DNA of 12,342 nucleotides from Treponema sp. (GTDB taxonomy: Bacteria > Spirochaetota > Spirochaetia > Treponematales > Breznakiellaceae): the NCBI GenBank assembly GCA_009785045.1, contig WQXC01000043.1, positions 1 to 12,342 of the forward strand, read 5' to 3'. Shown piece after piece: positions 1 through 6,959 of this stretch. The notes under the pieces are model-generated. The model was not told where the DNA came from, did no database searches, and saw nothing but the letters and a program-made list of their open reading frames with translations. The number at the start of each line of letters is the position of its first letter. Within the stretch, counting starts at the first letter, position 1. The position numbers and the translations under genes are program-made.

Positions 1-890
1 AGCTGTTCTATTTCGTAACCCAGGTCTTCGAGATATTTTAACAGGCCGTCAGGTCCGTGTATATGAGCAAGGCCGACGATTACAAAATATACCTTATCGG
101 AAGTCAGGTAATGTTCGATTTGGGGAAGCCATAAGTCGTGCCTGTCTGTTATTAACGATTTGTATATTTCCGGCCAGTGTTCTTTCATTTCGGTAAGTGT
201 AAGTTCCGTTATTGATGATGCTCCTATTTTCCACTGTGCCAAAAGTATATTTAATAATGCTCCGGTATATTCCATATCCTGCAATGAATACAATACATAT
301 TCATTTTCGTAACCATCACCCATTGTTAAAATCATGTCTATCTGGGATTGGACTGATTCAAGAAAATCAATAGGTTTATTTTCGTAATCAGCTTTATTGT
401 AATAATAATCGTCTACGCCTTCCTGAACAAACCCATATTTTTCCATCTGAAATAATGTTAATATATTCATTATCATAGCTGGCTTTAAGTTTCCTATATC
501 ATCTATCACGATTCCGTATTCCATACAAGCTGCAGAAAGTAGTTCGTACACTTCTTTATTTAAAATAGATTGTAATCCTGTTCCGACTGGTAAAAACATA
601 CTGTCCATTAAATACTGTATAATTTCCGGACTTTCCATTTGTTTTGTATCTGCTTCCAGGATAAGAATATCTGATTGTGAAAAAGCATAATCAAAATTTC
701 GCGGCAGCGGAAAATCAGATTCCCGCAAAATATGGATGCTTCCGCCAAGAAACATAGTATTATTTTCTGAAGTTATTAACCATACAGAAGTTTTAGACTC
801 GGAAAGTCTTTCATCCCGAATACCCGCGGCAAAAAGCGGAAGCCCTGTTATAATAAGGAGAATAACAGATAAAGTAACGATTCTTTTCAT
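1..890 (-). CDS. Secreted TraB/GumN-family protein (3' end outside window)
   Basis: Translated by hand from the minus strand: ATG at 890 and 296 codons without a stop to the window edge. Residues 1-22 form a typical signal peptide (Lys-Arg, a run of Ile/Leu/Val, then Leu-Phe-Ala-Ala-Gly), so the mature protein should lie outside the inner membrane. Motifs of the TraB/GumN (Tiki-like) family are present: GGSIHIL at about 49-55, LEAD at about 78-81, and a closing block VGLAHIHGPDGLL near residues 272-284. These His and Glu motifs are shared with Tiki-type putative metalloproteases, but the bacterial members have no agreed reaction. The family is about 300 residues long, so only a few C-terminal residues are missing. 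The codon at 896-894 is an in-frame stop, so the start cannot lie further upstream. No clear Shine-Dalgarno sequence precedes the ATG. It follows the MFS gene by 85 bases on the same strand. Confidence 0.8.
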   Translation of the reverse strand, partial: MKRIVTLSVILLIITGLPLFAAGIRDERLSESKTSVWLITSENNTMFLGGSIHILRESDFPLPRNFDYAFSQSDILILEADTKQMESPEIIQYLMDSMFLPVGTGLQSILNKEVYELLSAACMEYGIVIDDIGNLKPAMIMNILTLFQMEKYGFVQEGVDDYYYNKADYENKPIDFLESVQSQIDMILTMGDGYENEYVLYSLQDMEYTGALLNILLAQWKIGASSITELTLTEMKEHWPEIYKSLITDRHDLWLPQIEHYLTSDKVYFVIVGLAHIHGPDGLLKYLEDLGYEIEQ

Positions 891-975
891 GCTTTAATAA
901 TAATCTGTTTTTATTGGTATTTTCAAGAGGGTATACTCAATTAGGGATCTGCGTATACTTTCCCGCGGACTATTC

Positions 976-2214
976 TTAATTTTTAACTTCTTCGCTTTTT
1001 TTAATTGTTGCGGCAAAAATACTGCTGATAAATCCAAGTATGGCAGACATTGTAAATAAAACTTCGATTCCGGCAACCTTCCAGATCCAGCCGCCGATAA
1101 GAGCGATAGAAACGCTAAAAATGTGATTAACAGAAATGCCTGTAGAAAGGGTAGCCGTAATTTCTTCCCTGTCCGAAGAAATACGCTGGACATATACGTT
1201 ATTCGCCATGCTTGCAACCGAGATAACCTGATCAAGCACAAAGTTACAGCAGATTACAATGAATGCGATAGCAGGAGTAAATAAAATATGCGAATAGCCG
1301 TATAACAGGCAGACAACAACCAGGATGAGCGTATCTGCAATCATTACTTTTTTATATCCAATCTTATCGATTAGTTTACCGATTAAAGGACTGCAGAACA
1401 TAATAAAAACAGAGCAAATTGCCAAAAGAAGCGAAATCGTAGAAGGATCTGCCATGTATTCACGGACAAGAACGTAGGGAGCAAAAGTAAGAAAGATTTG
1501 CTTACGCGAACCGTAAAAGACTTCCATAATGTAATATTTGGTAAATTTCTTTGCAAAATAAAAACGCTGTCTTGGCGCTTTAAGAGTTGTCTCTTTTAAA
1601 GCGGCGGCTACCAAAGCTGCTGTAGTCATTAGTGCTGCCGCAATGCTAAATACAATCCTGTATCCTATAATGTCGATTCTTGAAAAATCTTTTTTCTCCA
1701 GTACAAAAAAGATACCTGTAACAAGAAGAAGGCCCGCAATGGTGCCAAGCTGTCCGATTGATGTGGTTATTCCCAGCGAAGCCCCTGATTTTTCACGCTT
1801 TGCCATCTCCATTGCGATAGTGCTTCGTACAGGCATAATTATATGTTCGCCTGTGCTGAATAAAACCATAAAAACCACAACAATAATTTTTGTTAAAAAT
1901 AATTCGCTGGTGCTTGTAAGTAAAAGCCCAACCATTCCGCCTGCCATAAGCGCAATGCCTATTTTAAAAACCCTGCTGTCTGCAAACCGGTACATTAATG
2001 CAAGAATAAAAATTAATAAAAGACCAGGCAATTCCCTGAATGCATCGACTATCCCGCGCTCGAACTCATCGATATTTACAATCTCTGATAAATAATTATT
2101 TTGAACACCATGCTTCATTCCGATTGCTATTCCAAAAATTACAAGAACACTTAAAAACCTGCCAACCTTTACATCGGGAAGATAAATAATATCAAGAAAG
2201 CGCGGGCGTTTCAT
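976..2214 (-). CDS. MFS transporter, substrate unknown
   Basis: A 412-residue integral membrane protein with about twelve hydrophobic segments, for example near residues 19-33, 62-75, 84-100, 108-122, 148-172, 185-206 and 259-278. The loop at 279-289 (GKLIDKIGYKK) resembles the MFS motif A loop (G-x3-D-x2-G-x-[RK]-x-[RK]) between two transmembrane helices. The length and two-halves layout fit the Major Facilitator Superfamily. No substrate can be read from the sequence. Its ATG overlaps the miaA stop codon as ATGA (2214-2211), which implies translational coupling. A purine-rich AAGGAAG lies on the coding strand at 2230-2224, about 9 bases before the ATG. The gene probably belongs to the HAD-rpoZ-miaA operon and ends 85 bases before the TraB-like gene. 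Confidence 0.8.
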   Translation of the reverse strand: MKRPRFLDIIYLPDVKVGRFLSVLVIFGIAIGMKHGVQNNYLSEIVNIDEFERGIVDAFRELPGLLLIFILALMYRFADSRVFKIGIALMAGGMVGLLLTSTSELFLTKIIVVVFMVLFSTGEHIIMPVRSTIAMEMAKREKSGASLGITTSIGQLGTIAGLLLVTGIFFVLEKKDFSRIDIIGYRIVFSIAAALMTTAALVAAALKETTLKAPRQRFYFAKKFTKYYIMEVFYGSRKQIFLTFAPYVLVREYMADPSTISLLLAICSVFIMFCSPLIGKLIDKIGYKKVMIADTLILVVVCLLYGYSHILFTPAIAFIVICCNFVLDQVISVASMANNVYVQRISSDREEITATLSTGISVNHIFSVSIALIGGWIWKVAGIEVLFTMSAILGFISSIFAATIKKSEEVKN

Positions 2215-3209
2215 AAATAAAGACTTCCTTCTGTGTTCTTTGTGCCTTTGTGTCTCTGTGAGAGATCTTCTTTAATAATATTTGCAATCTCTATTTCATT
2301 ACCGCTGCACTCAACCCACTTTACCCCCGGTATGCCTGCGAAAAACGTAATCTGCCGTTTTGCATAACGCCTGCTGTTCTGCGCGATTAAGACCTGCACC
2401 CCGTCAACATCATCAGAAAGCCGCCATTTACCGGCAGCCTCCGGATCTTCCACAAAAAATTCCCTGTAGCCGATTGCGCGTAAACCCGGGTCATCGGGAG
2501 TGAATCCGGCTTCGAATAGCGAACGTACTTCTGCAGCAAGACCCTGCTCAAACATCTGCGCACAGCGCAAGTTAATGCGCTGGTAAAGTTCTTCACGCGG
2601 CCGCGACAGCCCTATTATATTAAAACGGAAATTACTGCTTTCTTTTCTTTCATTAACTTCAAACGAAGATAATGGCTGCCCGCAGGAGCGGTAAACTTCC
2701 AGCGCGCGCAATAAGCGGTATTCATCATTTATATGAATACGTCCGGCGCTTACCGGGTCGCAGGCAGACAGCTCTTGCATGAGCGCGGCGGCGCCTTTTT
2801 CGGCAAGTTCAAGCTTTAAAATATCGCGAATTTCCATATCGGAGGGAGGCGCTTCGCTAAGACCTAAGATAAAGTTTTTTAGATAAAATCCGGTTCCTCC
2901 GGATACAACAGGTAGTTTTCCCCGGGATGTTATTTCCAGACATGCTTCACTTGCAAGGCGGACAAAGTCCCCTGTGTTAAACTGCTGCGAAGGATCACGG
3001 ATATCGATTAAATGGTGGGGCAGGCAAGCGCGCTCTTCTATGGAAGGTTTTGCAGTGCCAATATCCATTCCGCGGTAAACCTGCATGGAATCTGCGGAAA
3101 CGACCTCGGCTTGAAAATGAAGGGATTTAAAAAGTTCAAGAAGAATATGGGTTTTTCCAGACGCTGTCGGTCCAAAGAGAACTAAAACCGGAATGGAATC
3201 TTTATCCAA
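2211..3209 (-). CDS. miaA: tRNA dimethylallyltransferase
   Basis: MiaA transfers a dimethylallyl group to N6 of A37 in tRNAs that read UNN codons, the first step towards ms2i6A, in the cytoplasm. Visible motifs: P-loop GPTASGKT at residues 13-20, SADSMQVYRGMDIGTAKP at about 38-55 (substrate-binding Asp-Ser), HHLID at 65-69, GGTGFYL at 104-110, and the closing block QNSRRYAKRQITFF. The length is 332 residues against roughly 300-320 for the family. The excess is a hydrophilic tail (QRHKGTKNTEG) encoded by the 8-base tandem repeat. The start is TTG at 3209-3207, 5 bases after the rpoZ stop. No in-frame ATG comes before the P-loop and the usual N-terminal distance is kept, so TTG is the best start although its Shine-Dalgarno is weak. 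The stop overlaps the MFS start as ATGA. Confidence 0.95.
   Translation of the reverse strand: MDKDSIPVLVLFGPTASGKTHILLELFKSLHFQAEVVSADSMQVYRGMDIGTAKPSIEERACLPHHLIDIRDPSQQFNTGDFVRLASEACLEITSRGKLPVVSGGTGFYLKNFILGLSEAPPSDMEIRDILKLELAEKGAAALMQELSACDPVSAGRIHINDEYRLLRALEVYRSCGQPLSSFEVNERKESSNFRFNIIGLSRPREELYQRINLRCAQMFEQGLAAEVRSLFEAGFTPDDPGLRAIGYREFFVEDPEAAGKWRLSDDVDGVQVLIAQNSRRYAKRQITFFAGIPGVKWVECSGNEIEIANIIKEDLSQRHKGTKNTEGSLYL
2230..2261. repeat. Imperfect 8-base tandem repeat in the miaA 3' end
   Basis: Four successive octamers on the plus strand: tctgtgtt (2230-2237), ctttgtgc (2238-2245), ctttgtgt (2246-2253) and ctctgtga (2254-2261). Each carries a central TGTG. Read as miaA codons on the minus strand they encode the hydrophilic stretch SQRHKGTKNTE just before the terminus. 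Low-complexity tracts with this wording recur, as I remember it, in unrelated bacterial genomes, sometimes within gene ends; that recurrence is recalled, not tested here. The repeat abuts the probable ribosome-binding site of the MFS gene at 2224-2230. Confidence 0.65.
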
Positions 3210-3214
3210 AAGGC

Positions 3215-3412
3215 TTATTCAGCTTCCAGGCGAAACTGGACTTCCTTGGTAAAAACCTGCAGTGCGGCAAGGGCGACCATTTTACCGTCGTAGTCTTCTT
3301 TCTCTTCCTTGTCCATTAAGGAGGAAAGCTGATACGCTCTGCGTGAGGCCGCTGTGGTTATTTCGTACATATTGTCACCGTATTCGATGAGGTCTTTTAA
3401 AGGGAATATCAT
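3215..3412 (-). CDS. rpoZ: DNA-directed RNA polymerase omega-like subunit (short)
   Basis: A 65-residue protein resembling the short omega subunits of spirochaetes. Omega binds the beta-prime subunit and helps RNA polymerase assemble. The recognisable core is MYEITTAASRRAYQLS (15-30), matching the family's conserved N-terminal helix with its Ala-Ala-x-Arg-Ala-x-Gln-Leu pattern. An acidic linker (DKEEKEDYDGK) follows, then a helix KMVALAALQVFTKEVQFRL. It is clearly shorter than the 80-90 residues of the E. coli type. ATG at 3412 is preceded by AATAAGG on the coding strand. A second in-frame ATG (residue 15) would remove the first helix and is less likely. It sits 39 bases after the HAD gene and 5 bases before miaA, fitting one operon. 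The family assignment rests on motif resemblance and position. Confidence 0.8.
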   Translation of the reverse strand: MIFPLKDLIEYGDNMYEITTAASRRAYQLSSLMDKEEKEDYDGKMVALAALQVFTKEVQFRLEAE

Positions 3413-3451
3413 AGCCTTATTACTACCATATTTATCGATTAATGTCTAGGG

Positions 3452-4297
3452 CTACAGGAATATCTTCTCCAGGAACATTGCCAGGCCTTCTTCCGTGTTG
3501 GGACCGTAAATCAGGTCTGCGGCATCCTTTATTTTTTCCCTGGCATTTGACGGGGCACAGGCAAATCCGGCTATCGGGAACATCGGCAGATCGTTTTCTT
3601 CGTCTCCAAAAGCAATAACTTCCTCTGGTTTTAAGCCCCTGTGTTCCATGGCGATTCTAAGGCCTTCGCCCTTGGAAACACCGGCATTTATGACTTCCAG
3701 AAAAGTAGGATAACTTCTTATAACATTAATCTGTTCGCCAAAGCGATCTTTCATCTTTTGGCGGACTTTATCGTGCAGGGAAGGGTCGGCAATGAACATT
3801 CCCTTTATACAGCCGTCTATTGGCAGAGACGCAATGCTTCTTAAATCCTTTATAACCGGTACAATGCCGGTATGTTTTTTATAGTACTCGGCCTCCGGGC
3901 CGTATTTTTCTATTAATAGCGCTTCCCACAATTGATTGGGGTCTTTTTTCCCGGTGTCCGGGGAGATACCTGCCGGAAGATAAATCTGATAATGAATCCC
4001 CAATTCGCGCGCAACGCAGGCTCCGTAATCAACCACATCCATATTGATGCAATTTGTGTGCAATATTTTACCGGAAGGGACATCTGCGACTTCTGCGCCG
4101 TTAAAAAACACCATAGGACCTTCTGCGCCGATTGCACTGCGGTACTTTTCTGCAGCTTCTATCGCTCTTCCCGTAGAAATCATTATTTGCATGCCTTTTT
4201 TTATTAGCCTTATTAAGCAATCTTTTGTTCGAGCACCAAGGATTCCGTCCGGCAGCAGAGTGGTGCCATCCAGATCGATCGCCAGGCATTTAATCAT
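3452..4297 (-). CDS. Cof-type HAD-superfamily hydrolase
   Basis: A haloacid-dehalogenase phosphatase of the Cof (IIB) group, acting on a small cytosolic phosphate ester that cannot be named. From the chosen start the protein has 281 residues. Motif I is DLDGTT at residues 8-13 (nucleophile Asp8, acid/base Asp10), motif II is ISTGR, the motif III Lys lies near VSKGEG, and motif IV is GDEENDLPMF, which binds magnesium with motif I. The large insert between motifs II and III is the C2 cap typical of Cof proteins. The frame is open upstream, allowing ATG at 4321 or TTG at 4345. The TATAAT at 4333-4328 places the transcription start at about 4321, so ATG 4297, with a leader of about 24 bases, is preferred. 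It is the first gene of the probable HAD-rpoZ-miaA-MFS operon. Confidence 0.85.
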   Translation of the reverse strand: MIKCLAIDLDGTTLLPDGILGARTKDCLIRLIKKGMQIMISTGRAIEAAEKYRSAIGAEGPMVFFNGAEVADVPSGKILHTNCINMDVVDYGACVARELGIHYQIYLPAGISPDTGKKDPNQLWEALLIEKYGPEAEYYKKHTGIVPVIKDLRSIASLPIDGCIKGMFIADPSLHDKVRQKMKDRFGEQINVIRSYPTFLEVINAGVSKGEGLRIAMEHRGLKPEEVIAFGDEENDLPMFPIAGFACAPSNAREKIKDAADLIYGPNTEEGLAMFLEKIFL

Positions 4298-4327
4298 TTT
4301 AGGCTCATATTTTCTACTCATGTGGGG

Positions 4328-4356
4328 ATTATAACGGTACAACAAAGACTAATCAA
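4328..4356 (-). promoter_or_regulatory. Sigma70-type promoter for the HAD-rpoZ-miaA-MFS operon
   Basis: On the minus strand a -35 box TTGATT (4356-4351) is followed by exactly 17 bases and a perfect -10 box TATAAT (4333-4328). Transcription should begin near 4321. This makes the TTG at 4345 impossible as a start and leaves the ATG at 4321 with essentially no leader, so it supports ATG 4297 for the HAD gene. Confidence 0.6.
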
Positions 4357-4366
4357 CAGATTCAAA

Positions 4367-4411
4367 TTGCTATTATTTCTGATTTGCTGTAGAATAAGTC
4401 AGAAATATAAT
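4367..4411 (+). promoter_or_regulatory. Candidate promoters for kdgK (two overlapping options)
   Basis: Two plausible sigma70-type promoters face right. The first is TTGCTA (4367-4372), 17 bases, TAGAAT (4390-4395). The second is TTGCTG (4384-4389), 16 bases, TATAAT (4406-4411). Either would start transcription before the palindromic element, placing that element in the kdgK leader RNA. The sequence alone does not show which is used. Confidence 0.45.
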
Positions 4412-4420
4412 ATTTTTAAA

Positions 4421-4525
4421 CAGGGGACGGAAAACGACCCCCTGAGCGAGTATCTGTCCTGGAAACTTCGCACTTCGTGCTCGTTGGAAGTTCCCGAGCG
4501 CAAGGGGGCGGGTTTCCGTCCCCTG
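4421..4525. repeat. REP/MITE-like palindromic element
   Basis: The ends are inverted: 4421-4433 (caggggacggaaa) is the exact reverse complement of 4513-4525 (tttccgtcccctg). The pairing resumes with ccccct (4438-4443) against aggggg at 4503-4508. Inside are a second imperfect pair, ggaaacttc (4461-4469) with ggaagttcc (4486-4494), and a perfect small stem gcac-ttc-gtgc (4470-4480). The whole unit can fold into one long hairpin. It is GC-rich between AT-rich flanks and has no coding function. It looks like a non-autonomous repeat of the REP or MITE kind; whether other copies exist cannot be seen from one window. Confidence 0.65.
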
Positions 4526-4549
4526 ATATTCAAACGTTATATGCACATT

Positions 4550-4554
4550 AGGAG
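4550..4554 (+). promoter_or_regulatory. Ribosome binding site fixing the kdgK start
   Basis: AGGAG lies 4 bases before ATG 4559. The in-frame ATG at 4541 has no Shine-Dalgarno sequence, and PfkB kinases usually open as MKVITFGEI does here, so 4559 is chosen. Confidence 0.7.
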
Positions 4555-4558
4555 TGTT

Positions 4559-5578
4559 ATGAAGGTAATTACATTTGGTGAAATTATGTTGCGATTAGCC
4601 CCCGAAGGCTACTATCGTTTTGTCCAGGCTGCTTCCTATGGTGCAACCTACGGCGGAGGCGAAGCCAACGTCGCAGTCTCTCTTGCAGGTTTCGGCATCG
4701 ATGCCGCATTCGTAACAAAACTGCCCAAGCATGAAATTGGACAGGGTGCAGTAAATAAACTGCGGGAGTTTGGCGTAGATACATCTCTGATTGTCCGCGG
4801 CGGCGATCGTGTTGGAATTTATTTTCTGGAAAAAGGCGCTTCTCAGCGTCCTTCCAAAGTTATATACGACCGCGCACATTCAGCAATTGCAGCAGCCGCA
4901 GAAACAGATTTTAACTGGGATAAAATTTTTCAGGGTGTAAACTGGTTTCACTTTACGGGAATAACTCCTGCGCTTTCAGACAGCGCGGCTGCAATTTGTT
5001 TGGCAGCGTGCAAGGCAGCGCGGTCAAAAGGCATTACAGTTTCCTGCGACATAAACTACCGCGTAAACTTATGGACACGCGAAAAAGCCGGCGAAGTTAT
5101 GGGCAAATTAATGGAACATGTTGATCTTTGCATAGCAAACGAAGAAGATGCCGCTGATGTTTTTGGAATAAAAGCTGCCGGCAGTGATGTGACGTCCGGC
5201 AAAATCAGCCATGACGGCTACAAAGAAGTTGCCTCCGCTCTTGCCAAACGGTTTGGCTGCAAACAGGTTGCAATCACATTAAGGGAATCAATTTCCGCTA
5301 ACGATAACAACTGGGGCGCAATGCTGTTTACAGGAAACGAATATTATTTTTCCAAAAAATACGCTGTTCATATAGTAGACAGAGTCGGCGGCGGCGATAG
5401 TTTCGGCGCGGGACTAATTTACGCAAATCTTAACGGCATGGAAGCTCAGGACAGGCTGGAGTTTGCCGTAGCGGCAAGCTGCCTTAAGCACACTATAGAG
5501 GGTGACTTCAATCTTGTCTCCGCAGATGAAGTAAAAAAACTGGCAGCCGGAAATGCTTCGGGCAGGGTACAACGGTAA
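4559..5578 (+). CDS. kdgK: 2-keto-3-deoxygluconate kinase (PfkB family)
   Basis: Phosphorylates 2-keto-3-deoxygluconate with ATP to KDPG in hexuronate and pectin breakdown, in the cytosol. The length of 339 residues is normal for the family. Visible features: N-terminal strand MKVITFGEIMLRLAP, PfkB signature 1 region GGGEANVAVSLAGFG (32-46), CDINYRVNLW, which resembles the substrate-binding D-x-N-x-R-x2-LW of KDG kinases, and signature 2 DRVGGGDSFGAG (274-285) with catalytic Asp280 and the anion hole. The frame is open back to 4322, but that part runs through the palindromic element and is not coding. A solitary GAF gene follows 4 bases after the stop. No KDPG aldolase or uronate isomerase is beside it here. 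Another PfkB sugar kinase activity is possible, but the Asp-Asn-Arg-Leu-Trp block favours KDG. Confidence 0.85.
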   Translation: MKVITFGEIMLRLAPEGYYRFVQAASYGATYGGGEANVAVSLAGFGIDAAFVTKLPKHEIGQGAVNKLREFGVDTSLIVRGGDRVGIYFLEKGASQRPSKVIYDRAHSAIAAAAETDFNWDKIFQGVNWFHFTGITPALSDSAAAICLAACKAARSKGITVSCDINYRVNLWTREKAGEVMGKLMEHVDLCIANEEDAADVFGIKAAGSDVTSGKISHDGYKEVASALAKRFGCKQVAITLRESISANDNNWGAMLFTGNEYYFSKKYAVHIVDRVGGGDSFGAGLIYANLNGMEAQDRLEFAVAASCLKHTIEGDFNLVSADEVKKLAAGNASGRVQR

Positions 5579-5582
5579 AAAT

Positions 5583-6275
5583 ATGGATATTATAAGAGAA
5601 CAAAGAACAGAAGGTTCCCATAAACACCGGCTTTTGCATGCTGTTAATGCTACTGCGCGAATTTTATTTGCTGCAATGGAAGAAGAAACATTTGAAGCTT
5701 CTGTTCTGGAAAGTATGAGTATTATTTCTCATTGTCTGGATTTTGATCGCGGTTATGTCTGGCAGAATGAAAATAAAAATGGCGTTCTTCATTACGGTAT
5801 GCGTTTTGAATGGCAGAATGACACGGGCAAACACCTTAATCCTGTAGAAAATAAAGCAATTTATCCGTACTCGCATGTACCTGGCTGGAAAGCAAAGTTT
5901 ATAAAAGGCGAATGCGTCAACGGTTCGTTAGGTGATCTGTCACAGGAAGAACAGGACCGTTTAAAACCGCACGGCATGAAATCTGTTTTTGCGGTTCCTG
6001 TTTATATGCAGGATACTTTCTGGGGATATGTAAGTTTTGATGACTGTATTCAGGAACGTACCCTTTCAGACGATGAAATGAATATACTTCGTTCTGTCGG
6101 TTTGATGATCGGTAATGCAATTATCCGCCACGATTTAATTTTTGGAATACGCGCTTCTGTAAATGAGATTATCAATAGCACACAAGCGGGAAAAACTGCC
6201 GAAAACCCGGAAGATAAAGATCTTGAGTTTGATAAAATAGAAGAAACTTCAAGGCATCTTTTATATTGGAAGTAG
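5583..6275 (+). CDS. Stand-alone GAF-domain protein
   Basis: A 230-residue soluble protein made almost wholly of one GAF domain. The fold is suggested by a leading helix (HAVNATARILFAAMEEETFEASV), the strand DRGYVWQNENKNGVLHY, the block HGMKSVFAVPVYMQD, then the characteristic FWGYVSFDDC and a closing helix SVGLMIGNAI. GAF domains of this wording usually precede a histidine kinase, GGDEF or phosphatase output domain. Here the protein ends about 45 residues after the GAF with a charged tail, so no output domain is present. The ligand is unknown. ATG 5583 is chosen because it follows the kdgK stop by 4 bases; ATG 5553, overlapping kdgK, is the alternative and neither has a strong Shine-Dalgarno. 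Its last 15 bases overlap the end of the convergent transporter gene. Confidence 0.75.
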   Translation: MDIIREQRTEGSHKHRLLHAVNATARILFAAMEEETFEASVLESMSIISHCLDFDRGYVWQNENKNGVLHYGMRFEWQNDTGKHLNPVENKAIYPYSHVPGWKAKFIKGECVNGSLGDLSQEEQDRLKPHGMKSVFAVPVYMQDTFWGYVSFDDCIQERTLSDDEMNILRSVGLMIGNAIIRHDLIFGIRASVNEIINSTQAGKTAENPEDKDLEFDKIEETSRHLLYWK

Positions 6276-6959
6276 CAGTACAGATATTCCGCACACCAGA
6301 ATTGCGGAACCTGCAAGCGCATGAGCGTATCTTTCCAGTTTCTCCGCCTTTAAAAGCTGAAACCCCTTTATGCCCAATAGCGTCATTATAAGCATTGTTC
6401 CGATTGTAAAAACAGAAAAACTTACTGTTACCAGAACAAGTGTAAAGATGTTCATTGTGGCGGCAGGATACATTAAAAGCGGAATCAACGGTTCGCATGG
6501 ACCAAGCACAAAGAAAATAAAAAGACCCCAAAAGACATTACCCGTTTTTTTTGTTTTGTGTTCATGTTCTTCGCTGTTATGTGAATGCGAATGTACGATA
6601 GTCTGTCCGTCATGACCAATATGAGTATGAGTTTTATTTTTAACCGCGCACCTGATTCCGTAAAGAGTATAGATAAGTCCAAAACCGATTAATACATATG
6701 TTGCAACAACCCCGCGGATATCTTCGATATCAACAAGCGATGTAACGCCGGCTGACAGCATTATACCTATAAACCCGAGAAAGACAGATCCCAATACATG
6801 GCCAACTCCGCATACCAGAACAATGTATATAGTTTTTCTTATCGTCCAGTTATTTGATTTACTAAGCGCAATAAATGGCACATAGTGATCCACTCCAATA
6901 AGTGTATGAAAAAGAGCAAGAGTTATCGATGTTCCCAATAAAATAAATGTTTCTGTCAT
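6261..6959 (-). CDS. Membrane protein with His-rich loop, probable metal (Ni/Co) transporter
   Basis: A 232-residue protein with about six membrane segments. The first carries HTLIGVDHYVPFIALSK (His18, Asp24, His25), which recalls the H-x4-DH signature of NiCoT/UreH nickel-cobalt carriers but with one extra residue. CGVGH (50-54) and GPCEPLIP (153-160) are further membrane-embedded Cys/His/Glu motifs seen in the UreH/DsbD_2/TauE-like group. A soluble loop at 111-134 contains eight His in 24 residues, typical of metal-binding loops. The direction of transport cannot be told from sequence. It overlaps the DUF3786 gene by ATGA, with a strong AAGGAG (6972-6967 on the coding strand). Its position beside a CODH operon points to nickel or cobalt, which is inference. 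Sulfite or thiol-redox export is the main alternative. Confidence 0.65.
   Translation of the reverse strand: MTETFILLGTSITLALFHTLIGVDHYVPFIALSKSNNWTIRKTIYIVLVCGVGHVLGSVFLGFIGIMLSAGVTSLVDIEDIRGVVATYVLIGFGLIYTLYGIRCAVKNKTHTHIGHDGQTIVHSHSHNSEEHEHKTKKTGNVFWGLFIFFVLGPCEPLIPLLMYPAATMNIFTLVLVTVSFSVFTIGTMLIMTLLGIKGFQLLKAEKLERYAHALAGSAILVCGISVLLLPI

Noticed and set aside
897..926. TTGAAA-N18-TATTAT on the minus strand as a promoter for the TraB-like gene.
   Set aside because: Transcription would start at or inside the ATG, and the spacing is 18; too weak to call.
931..958. Direct repeat of the palindrome gtatac (931-936 and 953-958) upstream of the TraB-like gene.
   Set aside because: Six-base palindromes in AT-rich DNA are easily met by chance, and no further symmetry supports an operator.
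1643..2095. 150-codon plus-strand frame inside the MFS gene.
   Set aside because: Antisense shadow: the minus strand encodes a continuous membrane protein coupled to miaA.
4322..4558. The kdgK frame is open 237 bases further upstream, suggesting a longer N-terminus.
   Set aside because: That stretch contains the candidate promoters and the palindromic element. The kinase fold begins at MKVITFGEI with AGGAG before ATG 4559.
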